This document shows positions 36,180 through 45,456 of a stretch of 64,000 nucleotides of DNA, piece by piece. The notes under the pieces are model-generated. The model saw only the letters and a program-made list of their open reading frames with translations. It did not search any database and was not told the DNA's origin. A program made the translations under genes and the position numbers. Source of the stretch: Desulfovibrio sp. G11. GTDB taxonomy: Bacteria > Desulfobacterota > Desulfovibrionia > Desulfovibrionales > Desulfovibrionaceae. Position 1 is the stretch's first letter. Every line of letters begins with the position of its first letter. The stretch is taken from the NCBI RefSeq assembly GCF_900243745.1, contig NZ_LT984798.1, forward strand, positions 2,102,501 to 2,166,500, given 5' to 3'.

Positions 36180-39100
36180 TCAGGCGGCTGCGCGGAATCT
36201 GGCCTCCTTCAGTTCATGCAGGTATTCCCTGTTTTTTTGCAGATAAAAGGTCAGCACACGGGAAAAATCCTTGCCAAGCAAACCCTGCAAAAGCTGGGTG
36301 GTAATTTCGCGCTCAAGGCGCAGCAGCGAATGCAAGGCCAGGATGCCCTGCTTTTCTTCTGGCGGGATGCTATTGATTTTTTGCCAGAAAACCTGCCTGG
36401 CGCGGGGCTTGAAGTACCACATGTACATCATGTCCAGCATGTGCTCCAGGGCCTGTTTTGCCGCTACAGGGTCATTTTTATAGAGTTTTTTCCAGTATTC
36501 CTGGGGATGTTGCAGCATTTTTGCCAGGTTGCGGTGGGGAAAAAGCAGTTCCTGGGTGGCGAGGCTTTTGAAAATCTGGGCAAATTTGCTGTCGTAATCG
36601 CTTTGCCGCATGCGCAGGTAATGGTTGCGGTCGGCAAAGCCCTCAATAACGGCCGCCACGAGATCTGAAGAGCACTTGGACACAATGGCCGCGCAGTTTT
36701 GCAGCAGTATCATGGGATCCGGCAGTTGCAGGAAAATGAAAAACTGCAGAAGCGCGTGCCCGAGCAGCATGGACAGCGGTATGGACAGGGCGCTGCGGAA
36801 CAGGTTGCCGACCACAGCCTCCTTGGGCAGGCCCCGGAAGATGTTGTGCCCGGAAATATAGATGCTGTTTACAAGGGCAATGACCGTATAGACCATGACC
36901 GCATTGTCCCGCACGGTTATGCCCATCAGGTCTTCAAGCAGCCACAGGCGTACGGCCACTTCAAGCAGGGGTACGGATATGCCCGTATACATGAGGGAAT
37001 CTGCCATGCGGCTCCAGCTCACATAGCGGTTCCACGGCACAAGCATGGACCGGCTGAAGGCTCCGCCGCCCACCATAGATTGCGCCACGTTGCGCACGGC
37101 CGTGATGGCAAACCAGAGCAGCGCGCCGAACCAGGTGAGCACCCACCAGCTCCCCACATACCAGAAGGCCCATTGCGCGGGCAGAAAACCCACCAGAATC
37201 TTGAGCAGGTTGACCACATCGCTATTCATGTAGGTAGGGTTCCAGGGGCTGACATCAAAGGCGGGTTTGGCGCTGTCCTTGATATTTTCCCTGTTCATGC
37301 CCTTGGCGTCGACGCCGCCCAGAGTAACGAGGTTGCCATCCTGCCCTACAGTGGTGGTCTTTTTTTCAAGCCCCCACCCGTGTACGCAGTGGCAGCCAAG
37401 ATGGCGAAGCCCGGGCAGGCGGCGCAGGCGCTTTATCCACCACGGCTGCGCATACGGCGGTTCGTGGTGCTGCACGAAGCTGTAAATGTCCGTATGCACC
37501 GGCAGAAGCAGCCGTTGCTCCTTGTCTTCCCGGGCAAGGGCGTCGCGGGCCTGCTGCGGCAGGGTTTCAACAAAGACAAGCCCCATGCCGTGGGTGTGGT
37601 GCGAGCGGCTTGTGGAATCTGTGCCAATGCGCGAGCCAAGCTGGGCGGACGCATAGAATTCCTGAAGTCGCGGCAACTGGTCGAGTATGGCCTGCAACAG
37701 CGGACGGCGGGCGGAGTCTTCCGGTTTTTCCCGCACGATCTGGCGAACGACCTGTTTAAGACGCAGTATGCTGCCTTCATTAATGGCCCGTTGCAGGCAG
37801 TTGATGGCTTCCACATGGTCGAGCTGTCCGCCGGTCCATTCCCGCAGGTTGAACAGCTCAAGGTGGGTGATGTGCCCCTTGCCGCGCCACAGCAGTTCCA
37901 GAACATCCTGGGGGGTCAGGCCCGCGAGGTTGAGTACCATCTGGCACGGATGCAGGGGGGTAAGGGCTTCGAGCAGCGCTTCCGGTTCACGCAGCAGCAC
38001 GTCGGGCAGGCTTTTGTGCGGCGTGTAGGGAAAGACCATGTCCGGGTTGGCGGCCGGGCTCAGCCATTCCGCGCGGATGGTGTCAGGTACGAAGTCTTCA
38101 AGGCTTTCCACAAGGGCTCTGGTTGCGGCGCGCGCGTCGCCGTGCTGCTGTTCCATCTGCCGGCGCAGGTTGCCCGCCGCCTCATGCGCCAGCGGCGCCC
38201 ACTGGGAAAAAATGTACTCTGCCAGATGCAGGGATGAAGGCTGCCGGTGGCCCACATAGGCCAGAAACCCCCCTTCTTTCAGCGGCGAAGGCACGGGGAT
38301 GCCCAGTTGTCCGGCCAGGCGGGGGGCGTGAATGGTGTTCCAGGCCCGCAGCAGGCGCAGCACATGCTCCTGCATCCACGTATTCACGGCGGCGTATTCC
38401 GACAGCGCCCCGGCGATGTCGGGCCTGCGCAGCAGGTCCGCAAAGGCCTTGGGACTGTTGATGTCAAGGGGAACCCAGGTGAACTCCACCATCTTGTCGC
38501 GAAAGGACGCGCGAAATTCTATGCCGATACGCACCGTAATGCCCATGATGCGTGCGGCGCGCAGCAGTTCGCTGGCCGCCTCGGGGTCAACGGTATTGTA
38601 GTAGATGACCGTTAAAAAGCGGATGCCCTTGACCCAGGCGTCCATGACCAGATGTGTCGGGCTTTTGCGCCCCTTGGTGTTGGCGTCGTGCACGTGATGG
38701 TCAAATGCCTGCTGGTTCCAGGCCTCGGGCATTTCCAGCAGGTGATAGCGGCACAGCAGCTTGCGTATGATGCGGGGCGTGCCGCGCACGGCCTGATGGA
38801 ATTCGTGGGCCAGGGGGAGCTGCAGATGGGTGTGCGGGCTGGAGCGCACAAGATCCTTCATAAGCTGGATGAGTACGCGCGCGGTATTTTTCTGCAAGGG
38901 AGAGCGCACGGAATACAGCACTTCGTCATGCAGGCGGCGCAGGGCGTGCAGTCTTTCCTGGGGACCGCCGTCTTCAAGGCTTTCAAGCAGGATGATGACG
39001 GCTCGGGCCATGCGCAGGCCCGGTTCGGAGGTCAGCTCGATAACGCCGTTGGGGTGCAGGGCCGGGTCCGGCTGGGGCAGGGACTGGTTGCGCGCACGGG

Positions 39101-39242
39101 CGGCAGAAAAATCGTTGACGAGGCGGACCAGTTGATGGTCCTGGGGATCAAAAAGCCACGGTGCGCAGTGCGGGGGGGCAGAATCCATGCCCGGCTGCGG
39201 GGTGTGCGGGGTATTTTCTTTTTCAGCTATGGAGGTATTCAT
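36180..39242 (-). CDS. Large conserved-looking membrane-anchored protein of unknown function
   Basis: About 1020 residues from MNTSIAEK. The first ~660 residues are soluble, with no signal peptide and no motif I can assign; they are rich in His, Trp and Arg and include a WWIKRLRRLPGLRHLGC segment. From about residue 675 there is a cluster of hydrophobic segments (roughly 675-700, 703-722, 755-775, 780-797 and 815-840), then a helical, charged C-terminal cytoplasmic-looking domain of about 170 residues. Composition and codon use match the neighbours, so it is a real gene. An upstream TTG at 39272 is a less likely start. Function unknown. Confidence 0.75.
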   Translation of the reverse strand: MNTSIAEKENTPHTPQPGMDSAPPHCAPWLFDPQDHQLVRLVNDFSAARARNQSLPQPDPALHPNGVIELTSEPGLRMARAVIILLESLEDGGPQERLHALRRLHDEVLYSVRSPLQKNTARVLIQLMKDLVRSSPHTHLQLPLAHEFHQAVRGTPRIIRKLLCRYHLLEMPEAWNQQAFDHHVHDANTKGRKSPTHLVMDAWVKGIRFLTVIYYNTVDPEAASELLRAARIMGITVRIGIEFRASFRDKMVEFTWVPLDINSPKAFADLLRRPDIAGALSEYAAVNTWMQEHVLRLLRAWNTIHAPRLAGQLGIPVPSPLKEGGFLAYVGHRQPSSLHLAEYIFSQWAPLAHEAAGNLRRQMEQQHGDARAATRALVESLEDFVPDTIRAEWLSPAANPDMVFPYTPHKSLPDVLLREPEALLEALTPLHPCQMVLNLAGLTPQDVLELLWRGKGHITHLELFNLREWTGGQLDHVEAINCLQRAINEGSILRLKQVVRQIVREKPEDSARRPLLQAILDQLPRLQEFYASAQLGSRIGTDSTSRSHHTHGMGLVFVETLPQQARDALAREDKEQRLLLPVHTDIYSFVQHHEPPYAQPWWIKRLRRLPGLRHLGCHCVHGWGLEKKTTTVGQDGNLVTLGGVDAKGMNRENIKDSAKPAFDVSPWNPTYMNSDVVNLLKILVGFLPAQWAFWYVGSWWVLTWFGALLWFAITAVRNVAQSMVGGGAFSRSMLVPWNRYVSWSRMADSLMYTGISVPLLEVAVRLWLLEDLMGITVRDNAVMVYTVIALVNSIYISGHNIFRGLPKEAVVGNLFRSALSIPLSMLLGHALLQFFIFLQLPDPMILLQNCAAIVSKCSSDLVAAVIEGFADRNHYLRMRQSDYDSKFAQIFKSLATQELLFPHRNLAKMLQHPQEYWKKLYKNDPVAAKQALEHMLDMMYMWYFKPRARQVFWQKINSIPPEEKQGILALHSLLRLEREITTQLLQGLLGKDFSRVLTFYLQKNREYLHELKEARFRAAA

Positions 39243-39409
39243 TATATTGCAGTTCTTTACACCGGCTATCAAGAGATGCTTCGCGCGTTCGCCATGTTTG
39301 AACGCGGCGGCCTTGGCCTTCGCCAGCGAGATGCAAAGCCCCCCTTATCTTTGCGTAAGAGGGGCTGCAATGCCTTGCCGCAGGAAATGCGGAAAGGCCG
39401 GGGAGGATA

Positions 39410-41039
39410 CTAGAACGAATAGTGGAAGTTGAGGCCCACCTTGAACACGTTGGGGTTGTCGGGGCGCTGCGCCCATTCGGCCCGTATTTTACCCCGTCGG
39501 GGGCCGTGTAGCTCCAAGTATCCTTGTCGAAATCCACATAAAGATACGATGCTTCAACAACGAGCTTGAGATTTTCGTAAATCTTGTATTCGGTATTCCA
39601 GTCCACTTCCATGGCCCAGTCATTGGTGGTCAGGTAGGAACCGATGGCCCCGGCCGGCGAGATGCCGTTGATGTTTTCTTTTAACAGATATTGTGATTCC
39701 GCGATCTTTTTGGGCATATTTGCGGAGTTGGTTCCCCGCATGTAGAGTACCTTGATATGGCTTGTAAGGTCTTCCATCAGGGGGATTTCGCGCAGTTGCA
39801 GCGCAAGGCCCCAGAGGCCAAGGGGCTGGTAGGCGAAAATGCCGTCATACGCGCCTGAAGCCGTGGTTCCCTTAAAGCCGGTGTGTGTGTACTCCCAGTT
39901 GCCTGACATGGCAGGCATGCGTTCCGAACCGTTATTGAGGTCGTCGTCATCGCCGGAACTGTACCAGGCAAAGATGCCGGGCGTACCCCAGTCAAACCTG
40001 TATTCGGCAAGTATGCTTGCAAACCAGCCGCTGCGGTTATAGCGGTCGGCATCAAGAGGCCCGTGCTTGCCCAGTTTTTTGACCTTGCCGTTATCCTTGG
40101 TATAGGTCTCGTCGCGGTACATGCCGTTACCTTGCTTGTTGCCGTACATAAAGTCAAATTTCAGTATGAAGGGGTCGAAACGGTTGAAGTTTGCGGAAAG
40201 CCCGCCCCACCAGGTGTAGGTTTCGCCGCCGCCGTATTCGAGCAGCATGGGGGCCTTGCCCGTGCCTGTGTAAACGCCCATGCCTTCCTGAAGTTTTTTA
40301 CGTGAGGTTTGATAAAATTTTCACTGTAATCCTTGTTGGGGTTGCGGCCGATGCCGTCGCCCATGGCGGCAAAGCCCACCCAGGGGGTCACGTTGAAACC
40401 GTCAAAACGCACGGGAAAAAGCAGGGCGAAAAAGTCGAGCGCATCGTTGTCGGGATGGTCCGGGTCATAGGCGGTGCCATTATAGTATGACGGCGTTGTT
40501 TCAAGGGGGCTGTCGTTCAGCAGGCGTGCCCACATGGCCGTGACCGAAAAGTTTTCGTTAACGCGCGAAGAGGCCACAATGCCCGCGGCATCGTCATCCA
40601 GCACAAAGTTGCCGCTGGAGGCAAACAGGGGCAGCTTCATGCCCTGAATGCCCATGCGCACTTTGATATCGCTGCTGGGAACCTGCCAGTCAAGAAAAGC
40701 GCGCTTGAGCTTGATGAGGGTGCCGTCGGCCCCCAGGGCGCCGCCCATGGCACGGTTGTTTTTTTCCGCCTGCCCGTAGTAGATATCACCGATTTCAATG
40801 CCCACCGTGCCGGAAAGGGATTTGGAGGCTTTGGCCTCAAGGTAAAGGCGCAGTCGTTCACCGGCAGAAAAGTCGTCTCCGGTGCTGCCGCCGGCACGGC
40901 TGTTTACAAAGGCGCTGTTGGTGGCAACTTCGTAGGAAAAACTCCAGTAGCCCCTGATTTTGAAGTCAATGGCGCTGGCGGTGCTTACCCCTCCAAGCGT
41001 AAGTGCGGCAGCCAGAATCAATGAGGACAGCTTTTTCAT
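39410..41039 (-). pseudogene. Desulfovibrio-type outer-membrane homotrimeric porin, two frameshifts
   Basis: From the start (MKKLSSLILAAALTLGG, seven bases after GGAG) the frame gives a signal peptide and beta-barrel-like sequence, but shifts at the six-base homopolymer 40294-40299, where one extra base would restore the frame (KPHVK to KLQEGMGVYTG). A second shift occurs at the four-base run 39487-39490, where one extra base again restores the frame to RAEWAQRPDNPNVFKVG ending in FHYSF. With both corrections the protein is 543 residues with the C-terminal Phe typical of porins. It is either a real pseudogene or reflects sequencing error in homopolymers. Confidence 0.82.
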
Positions 41040-41156
41040 CGGCATTCTCCATGCAATGACGCGGATGTGGTTTATCCAGTGTCAGGTTTTACCCTCTGCC
41101 CGGCAGTAGGTTGACCCTGTTCAGTCGCTTTACGCTTTTTGGTGTCTTGCACGGAG

Positions 41157-41185
41157 TTTACAATGTTTCATCGATGGCATGTAAA
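41157..41185 (-). promoter_or_regulatory. Candidate porin promoter / operator
   Basis: Read on the minus strand, TTTACA (41185-41180), 17-base spacer and TGTAAA (41162-41157). The two boxes are also exact inverted repeats of each other, so the site could be a regulator target rather than, or as well as, a promoter. The rest of the 323-base divergent region (41040-41362) is AT-rich with nothing else clear. Confidence 0.35.
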
Positions 41186-41362
41186 TCAGAATTGCCAATG
41201 GGGAAGATAATGAAACGTTATCCATAAAATTTACCGGAATAAAACTGGCTGGTTTGGCGTGGCGGCAAAGGCGTACCACGGCGACGCGGTTGACAATCAC
41301 CGTCATCTGCACGAGCATTTGCGAACATTGAGCATTTTTTAACAAGGCCGGTTGATGCCCGC

Positions 41363-42289
41363 ATGAACATTGATCACTTGAAAACATTTCATAAAATTGC
41401 CGAAACCGGCAATTTTACCCAGGCCGCGCGCGACCTTTTTCTTACACAGCCCGCAGTGGGCATGCAGGTACAGAGCCTTGAGAACAGTCTTGGCGTTCCC
41501 CTGTTCGACCGGTCGCGACGCAAGGTGAATCTCACAAGCGAAGGGCGTGTGCTCTACGAATACACCCAGCGTATATTCAGTCTTGTCAACCAGATGCAGG
41601 ACGAATTCCAGAGCCTCAGCCAGCTTGATACCGGCCGCCTCGTGCTTGGCGCATCGGCCATTATGAGCGCCTACTATCTGCCCGGTTATATGGTACTTTT
41701 TCATCAGCGTCATCCCGGCGTCACTCTGGATCTGGCTGTGCATAATTCGCACGTCATTGCCGAAAAAGTATACCGGGGAGAGCTGGAAATCGGTTTTTGC
41801 GGCTCATCGCCGTCGCATCCCAATCTTCGCGCGCATTTTCTGCACCGTGAGCCGCTTATTGTGGTTGCGGGGCGCAAATCCACCCTGGCGCAAAACACCG
41901 GCCCGGTCTGTGCCGATGACCTGCTGGCGCACCCCTTTATCCTGCGGGAGCAGGGAACCCGCGTGACCAACAAGGTGCAGGAATGGTTCAAGACACATGC
42001 CGGTCGCCCCGAACGGCCGTCATTCATGACCGTGGACAATATGGAGGTTGCCAAGCAACTGGTGATCAACGGGCTGGGGGTTACGGCCCTGCCGCGGTAC
42101 GCGGCCGCTCTGGAATTGGCCGCGGGACAGCTGACGCAGTTGCGGCTGGAATCTTTTGACCTGCATGTGAACTATTCGCTGGTCTATATGGAAGGGCAGC
42201 GCCTGAGCCGTACGGTAACGCATTTTCTGGCGCTGCTTTTTGAGCTTGGCGTACCTTTGCCCGAAGAAATTCTGTCGCGCCTGCCATAG
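41363..42289 (+). CDS. LysR-family transcriptional regulator
   Basis: A 308-residue regulator. The winged HTH is at residues 1-60 (FHKIAETGNFTQAARDLFLTQPAVGMQVQSLE, in pieces), followed by a substrate-binding effector domain from about residue 90 (GRLVLGASAIMSAYYLP, ELEIGFCG, NMEVAKQLVINGLGVTALPR). It is divergent from the porin gene and may control it; the effector is unknown. Intact, unlike its neighbour. Confidence 0.92.
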   Translation: MNIDHLKTFHKIAETGNFTQAARDLFLTQPAVGMQVQSLENSLGVPLFDRSRRKVNLTSEGRVLYEYTQRIFSLVNQMQDEFQSLSQLDTGRLVLGASAIMSAYYLPGYMVLFHQRHPGVTLDLAVHNSHVIAEKVYRGELEIGFCGSSPSHPNLRAHFLHREPLIVVAGRKSTLAQNTGPVCADDLLAHPFILREQGTRVTNKVQEWFKTHAGRPERPSFMTVDNMEVAKQLVINGLGVTALPRYAAALELAAGQLTQLRLESFDLHVNYSLVYMEGQRLSRTVTHFLALLFELGVPLPEEILSRLP

Positions 42290-42374
42290 GTCTGTCTGCC
42301 GTCTTCCTGCACCGGTCCAGCCGCGCCCGGCAGTGGACACGAGTCAGACTGCTTTCTGTTGATACACTACATTG

Positions 42375-42401
42375 AAAGCGCCCCGTTCGGGGCGCTTTTT
42401 T
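42375..42401 (+). terminator. Intrinsic terminator of the LysR gene
   Basis: A 10-bp perfect stem (42375-42384 / 42389-42398, loop GTTC) running into six T residues, 85 bases past the stop. Confidence 0.88.
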
Positions 42402-42468
42402 ACAGGCAACGGCTGATGCCCGCGCGGGGGCAATGGGCAGTAAAAACGTTGTCGGCTCGTTGTTTCCT

Positions 42469-42594
42469 GGAGCATTTAACACTTGAAATACTCACGTACG
42501 GCAGGCAAAGCCTGCCTGCCCGCATTTCGTGGCAAGGATTTTCCTGAAAATCCTTGCAGAGCAGGTAACTCATTTCATTCGTAAACGGCTCTAG
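42469..42594. repeat. Dispersed intergenic repeat, copy B2, with internal hairpins
   Basis: Same block order as 18463-18579: GGAGCATTTAACACTTGAAAT head, core, and a GTAAACGGCTCTAG tail. Inside are two perfect hairpins: 42500-42506 / 42510-42516 (7 bp) and 42532-42543 / 42546-42557 (12 bp, two-base loop). The rest of the 349-base gap 42290-42638 holds only the LysR terminator. Confidence 0.6.
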
Positions 42595-42638
42595 CCGTCT
42601 CGGGCATAGGCCAAGGACGTTTTCAAGAATTACTTGGC

Positions 42639-43394
42639 CTAGTCGCTGATGTTGCGGGCCTGCGGAGAAAAATACACGCGGGGATTGCCGTCGGGGTCAA
42701 GGGCGGGTTTGTCGGCCTCGGTAATGACGGAGCGCTCAAACTGCAGGGCCGCATCGCCGATAATGCGGATGGCTTCGGTGCGGTCCAGCATGCCGTTGCT
42801 GCTCAGATAGGGTTTGCCGTTCCCGTCTCTGCCCTTGTATGAGGTGAACCAGGTCTGAAGTATGTCTGTCACGCCGGGGAACTGCTCGTCGAGCTGCTTG
42901 ACGCCGCGTACTTTTTCAAAGGGCGAACCCACGGCGGCCATGACGATCTTGCTGTCTTCCTCGCCGCTGTCGTTGAGGGTCAGTACGCCCAGGGGGCGGG
43001 CCTTCAGGATGCTGCCTCTGGGTACGGCATCGCCAAGAACTATGACGTCAAGCGGATCTCCATCGCCGCCCAGTTCTCTGGCGAGAACGGTGCGTGGCAC
43101 AAAACCGTAGTTGCCGGGATAGGGGAGGTACTGCACGTAGCGGGGCTGACCGTTTTTCTGCTCAAGAACCATAAGGCCGGTGGCATGATCCACTTCGTAT
43201 TTGGCCGTGGTTCCGGCGGGTATTTCAATGATCACATTGACGGTTCCGTCAGCATTGTGCGCCGGATAGCCGGTAAGATAGTTTTTTTCTCCTTTGAGCA
43301 CAGCCTGCTGGGCGCGCGCTGTCGCGGTTTCGCCAAAAGACGCTGCGGGCATGGCAAGAAGGCATATGGCAAGGAGGAATATGAATCTTTTCAT
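42639..43394 (-). CDS. ppa: Exported family I inorganic pyrophosphatase
   Basis: A 251-residue enzyme hydrolysing PPi to two phosphates. A signal peptide is visible (MKRF, hydrophobic core to residue ~18, AASFGETA). The family I signature DGDPLDV lies at residues 111-117, with the KYEVDHATG, YPGNYGFVP and E-x-x-D-x-K segments around it. Most bacterial family I enzymes are cytoplasmic; an exported one implies PPi generated outside the cytoplasm. CAGGAGC lies eight bases before the start. It sits downstream of the CYTH/DASS gene group on the same strand, after a 225-base gap. Confidence 0.9.
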   Translation of the reverse strand: MKRFIFLLAICLLAMPAASFGETATARAQQAVLKGEKNYLTGYPAHNADGTVNVIIEIPAGTTAKYEVDHATGLMVLEQKNGQPRYVQYLPYPGNYGFVPRTVLARELGGDGDPLDVIVLGDAVPRGSILKARPLGVLTLNDSGEEDSKIVMAAVGSPFEKVRGVKQLDEQFPGVTDILQTWFTSYKGRDGNGKPYLSSNGMLDRTEAIRIIGDAALQFERSVITEADKPALDPDGNPRVYFSPQARNISD

Positions 43395-43534
43395 TGTATC
43401 ACGCTCCTGAATGGTAATAGCGGTGAACCATGACATCTTAATAGTCAGGTTAAATGGTTGCAGAAGTCATATGTTCTGGAGCAATTTTATTTTTAAATTC
43501 TTCTGGAGGCTGCGCATCAGGCGGCCGCCACAAA

Positions 43535-43600
43535 GGCGTAAACGCGAATTACTTGCGCTGTTAAGCGCCGTAGCGAGCGTAGTAACACTTTGAGATTATA
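43535..43600. repeat. Intergenic repeat segment (C family)
   Basis: AAAGGCGTAAACGC followed by GCGCTGTTAAGCGCCGTAGC; the first 14 bases and a GCGCCGTAAC block recur at 35060-35093. It lies between ppa and the next gene upstream. Confidence 0.45.
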
Positions 43601-43619
43601 TGTTTTTAAACCGAACGTC

Positions 43620-44465
43620 CTAGGACGGGTCGTCATTGTAGGCGGCCTTTTCAGGGGCCGGAACGCCCTTGGTGGTTTTGCCCGCCGGTTTGGCAGCCTC
43701 AGCGGGCGCTGTGCCGGAACTTGTCCCGGGGGCAACGGCATCAAGCGAAATATGCTGGTACTGCGGTATGTCGAAATGGGGAGGCTTGACGCCGGGAACG
43801 ACCAGAATGTGGGCGTTTTTTTTGTTTTCCGGGTCTTCATAGCGCATATCTGGGCTTTTGCGCAGAGGTTCGCTCACGTAGTCCGGGGCATAGCCCAGCA
43901 GGTAGGCCGCTCCCTTGCACCAGGGCTGGCTGCCGGGATCAATGGTCTCCTGCATGAGTACAAAGGCATTGAGCAGCTGTTCCGGCGTGCGGTCAATATT
44001 GCGTTTGGAATAGCGCCCGGACTTGTTGTTGACGAGCCAGCACCCGTTTTTGCGGTCGTTGATTATTTCGCCGCTGATGCGGCCGGGGCCGCCCGCCGTG
44101 CCGGACACATGGCCGTAGTTTTCTGTGGTGCCGGCTTTGCGCTGCGACTTGTCCTCGGGGCGGAAAAAACCGTTGGGATAGGTGCGCCCGTAGGGATGCG
44201 GGGCTTCTTCAATAAGGGCCACGCCGCCTTCGAGGGTGATGACGTAGTTGTAAACGGGCCTTTTGGCGTCAAGTACGGCGTGAAAATCCTTGGTGGCTAC
44301 CTGAAGGTAGGGGTTGAGCAGCACATTGTGCTCTTTGTCGGCCTCGTAGTGCTTGATGTAGGACGGTCTGTTGGCAATGCCGTAAAGGGCGTCAAGATTG
44401 TCTGCGGCCAGGGCTGTTCCCTGCATGATGCAGAGTGCGCCAAGAAGGATCAGGCATTTTTTCAT
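43620..44465 (-). CDS. Exported protein of unknown function
   Basis: A 281-residue protein with a clear signal peptide (MKKCLILLGALCIMQGTALA, then AD). The mature part has several aromatic/Asn-rich stretches (NGCWLVNNKSGRYSKRN, GYAPDYVSEPLRKSP) and a low-complexity Ala/Pro/Lys tail from about residue 245. I do not recognise the family. It starts 24 bases after the stop of an exported CYTH-like protein, so it belongs to that operon and is probably periplasmic. Confidence 0.8.
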   Translation of the reverse strand: MKKCLILLGALCIMQGTALAADNLDALYGIANRPSYIKHYEADKEHNVLLNPYLQVATKDFHAVLDAKRPVYNYVITLEGGVALIEEAPHPYGRTYPNGFFRPEDKSQRKAGTTENYGHVSGTAGGPGRISGEIINDRKNGCWLVNNKSGRYSKRNIDRTPEQLLNAFVLMQETIDPGSQPWCKGAAYLLGYAPDYVSEPLRKSPDMRYEDPENKKNAHILVVPGVKPPHFDIPQYQHISLDAVAPGTSSGTAPAEAAKPAGKTTKGVPAPEKAAYNDDPS

Positions 44466-44489
44466 TTTATTGCTCCTTGTGGTTAGCCC

Positions 44490-45419
44490 CTACAGCGGCT
44501 GGTCAAGCAGTACGCGTACCTTGGAGCCGAGCCATCTGTGTACGTCCTTCATGGCCAGCTTTTCTCCCAGTCGGGCGTTCAGGGCCTGCATGAGTTTTTC
44601 ACCGGCCTTGTGGGCTTCGATCTGCTTGCTGAAGTCGCCGTCATAGCCAAAGGAAAAATCGTACACAAAGGGTGCGCCGCCCTCGGTGCGCGACCATGCC
44701 TCCATCGAAACGGACAGGGGCCTGTCCAGACCGGGCAGTTCCATATGCCCCGGGCGGCAGCGCACGCCGTAGGCCACGTGGGCTGTCAGCTTCGTGTCGG
44801 CGGGCAGACCGAGCCGGAGCAACTCCGGCACATACGCGCCGAAGTCGGCCAGGTTCATGTGCCCCAGTTCGCCCCGCGTGAGGCTGAAGTTGGCGGACTT
44901 GTCCAGATAGCTGACAAGCTGGCCGCCTTTGCCGATGCCGATATTGTCCTCTACCGTGGTTTTGCTTTTCACGCCTTTTGCTTCCAGCCTGGCAGCGAGC
45001 ACCTTGGCGAAAGGACCGTTGAGGCTTTTGACCGAAACGCGCACCGGGCTTGCGGGGTAGCCGCGCTGGTAGTTGGTGGTGACGCGGATGAGGTAGCCCT
45101 TTTTCCACAGGGTCAGGTCCGGCGTGTCAAAATAGGTTTTGACTGTCGGGGCCAGGGCAAAGGGATCTTTCTTTTTTTCTGTCATGACAATGTGGAGTGA
45201 ATCCGCCACAGCTTTTGTCTGGTTCCAGATTTCCCTGAATGCCTCGGTGACGTCGGCATTCACTTTTTCAGGAGCCACAAGAAACTTGTACTCCCGGCCG
45301 GTGATTTCTTTTACCTGCCCCTTCCACTGTGAAAGATTCTGCTGGTACAGGTCCGCCGCGCCTGCCGGAAGGGCGGTCATAAGACCCAACAGGAACAGTA
45401 AGCCGAATATCTTGCGCAT
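44490..45419 (-). CDS. Exported CYTH-like (triphosphate-tunnel fold) protein, paralogue 1
   Basis: A 309-residue protein with a signal peptide (MRKIFGLLFLLGLMTALPAG-AA). The mature part shows degenerate CYTH landmarks: GREYKFLV (E43, K45) in place of ExExK, YFDTPDL (96-102), GYLIRVTT (R112) and VSVKSL (K131). It aligns along its length with the divergently encoded exported protein at 48491-49426, down to the C-terminal GSK-(V/L)-(R/K)-VL motif. CYTH folds bind triphosphates with a metal; with several tunnel acids replaced, it may bind rather than hydrolyse. GGAGG precedes the start by five bases. Confidence 0.68.
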   Translation of the reverse strand: MRKIFGLLFLLGLMTALPAGAADLYQQNLSQWKGQVKEITGREYKFLVAPEKVNADVTEAFREIWNQTKAVADSLHIVMTEKKKDPFALAPTVKTYFDTPDLTLWKKGYLIRVTTNYQRGYPASPVRVSVKSLNGPFAKVLAARLEAKGVKSKTTVEDNIGIGKGGQLVSYLDKSANFSLTRGELGHMNLADFGAYVPELLRLGLPADTKLTAHVAYGVRCRPGHMELPGLDRPLSVSMEAWSRTEGGAPFVYDFSFGYDGDFSKQIEAHKAGEKLMQALNARLGEKLAMKDVHRWLGSKVRVLLDQPL

Positions 45420-45456
45420 AAGTGCCTCCGTTGGAGGTTGCCGCGCGCGGAGCGCG

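Noticed and set aside
36180..36182. Selenocysteine read-through of the TGA after the large membrane protein
   Set aside because: No SECIS-like hairpin directly downstream, no redox-type motif around the codon, and the following fragment looks unrelated.
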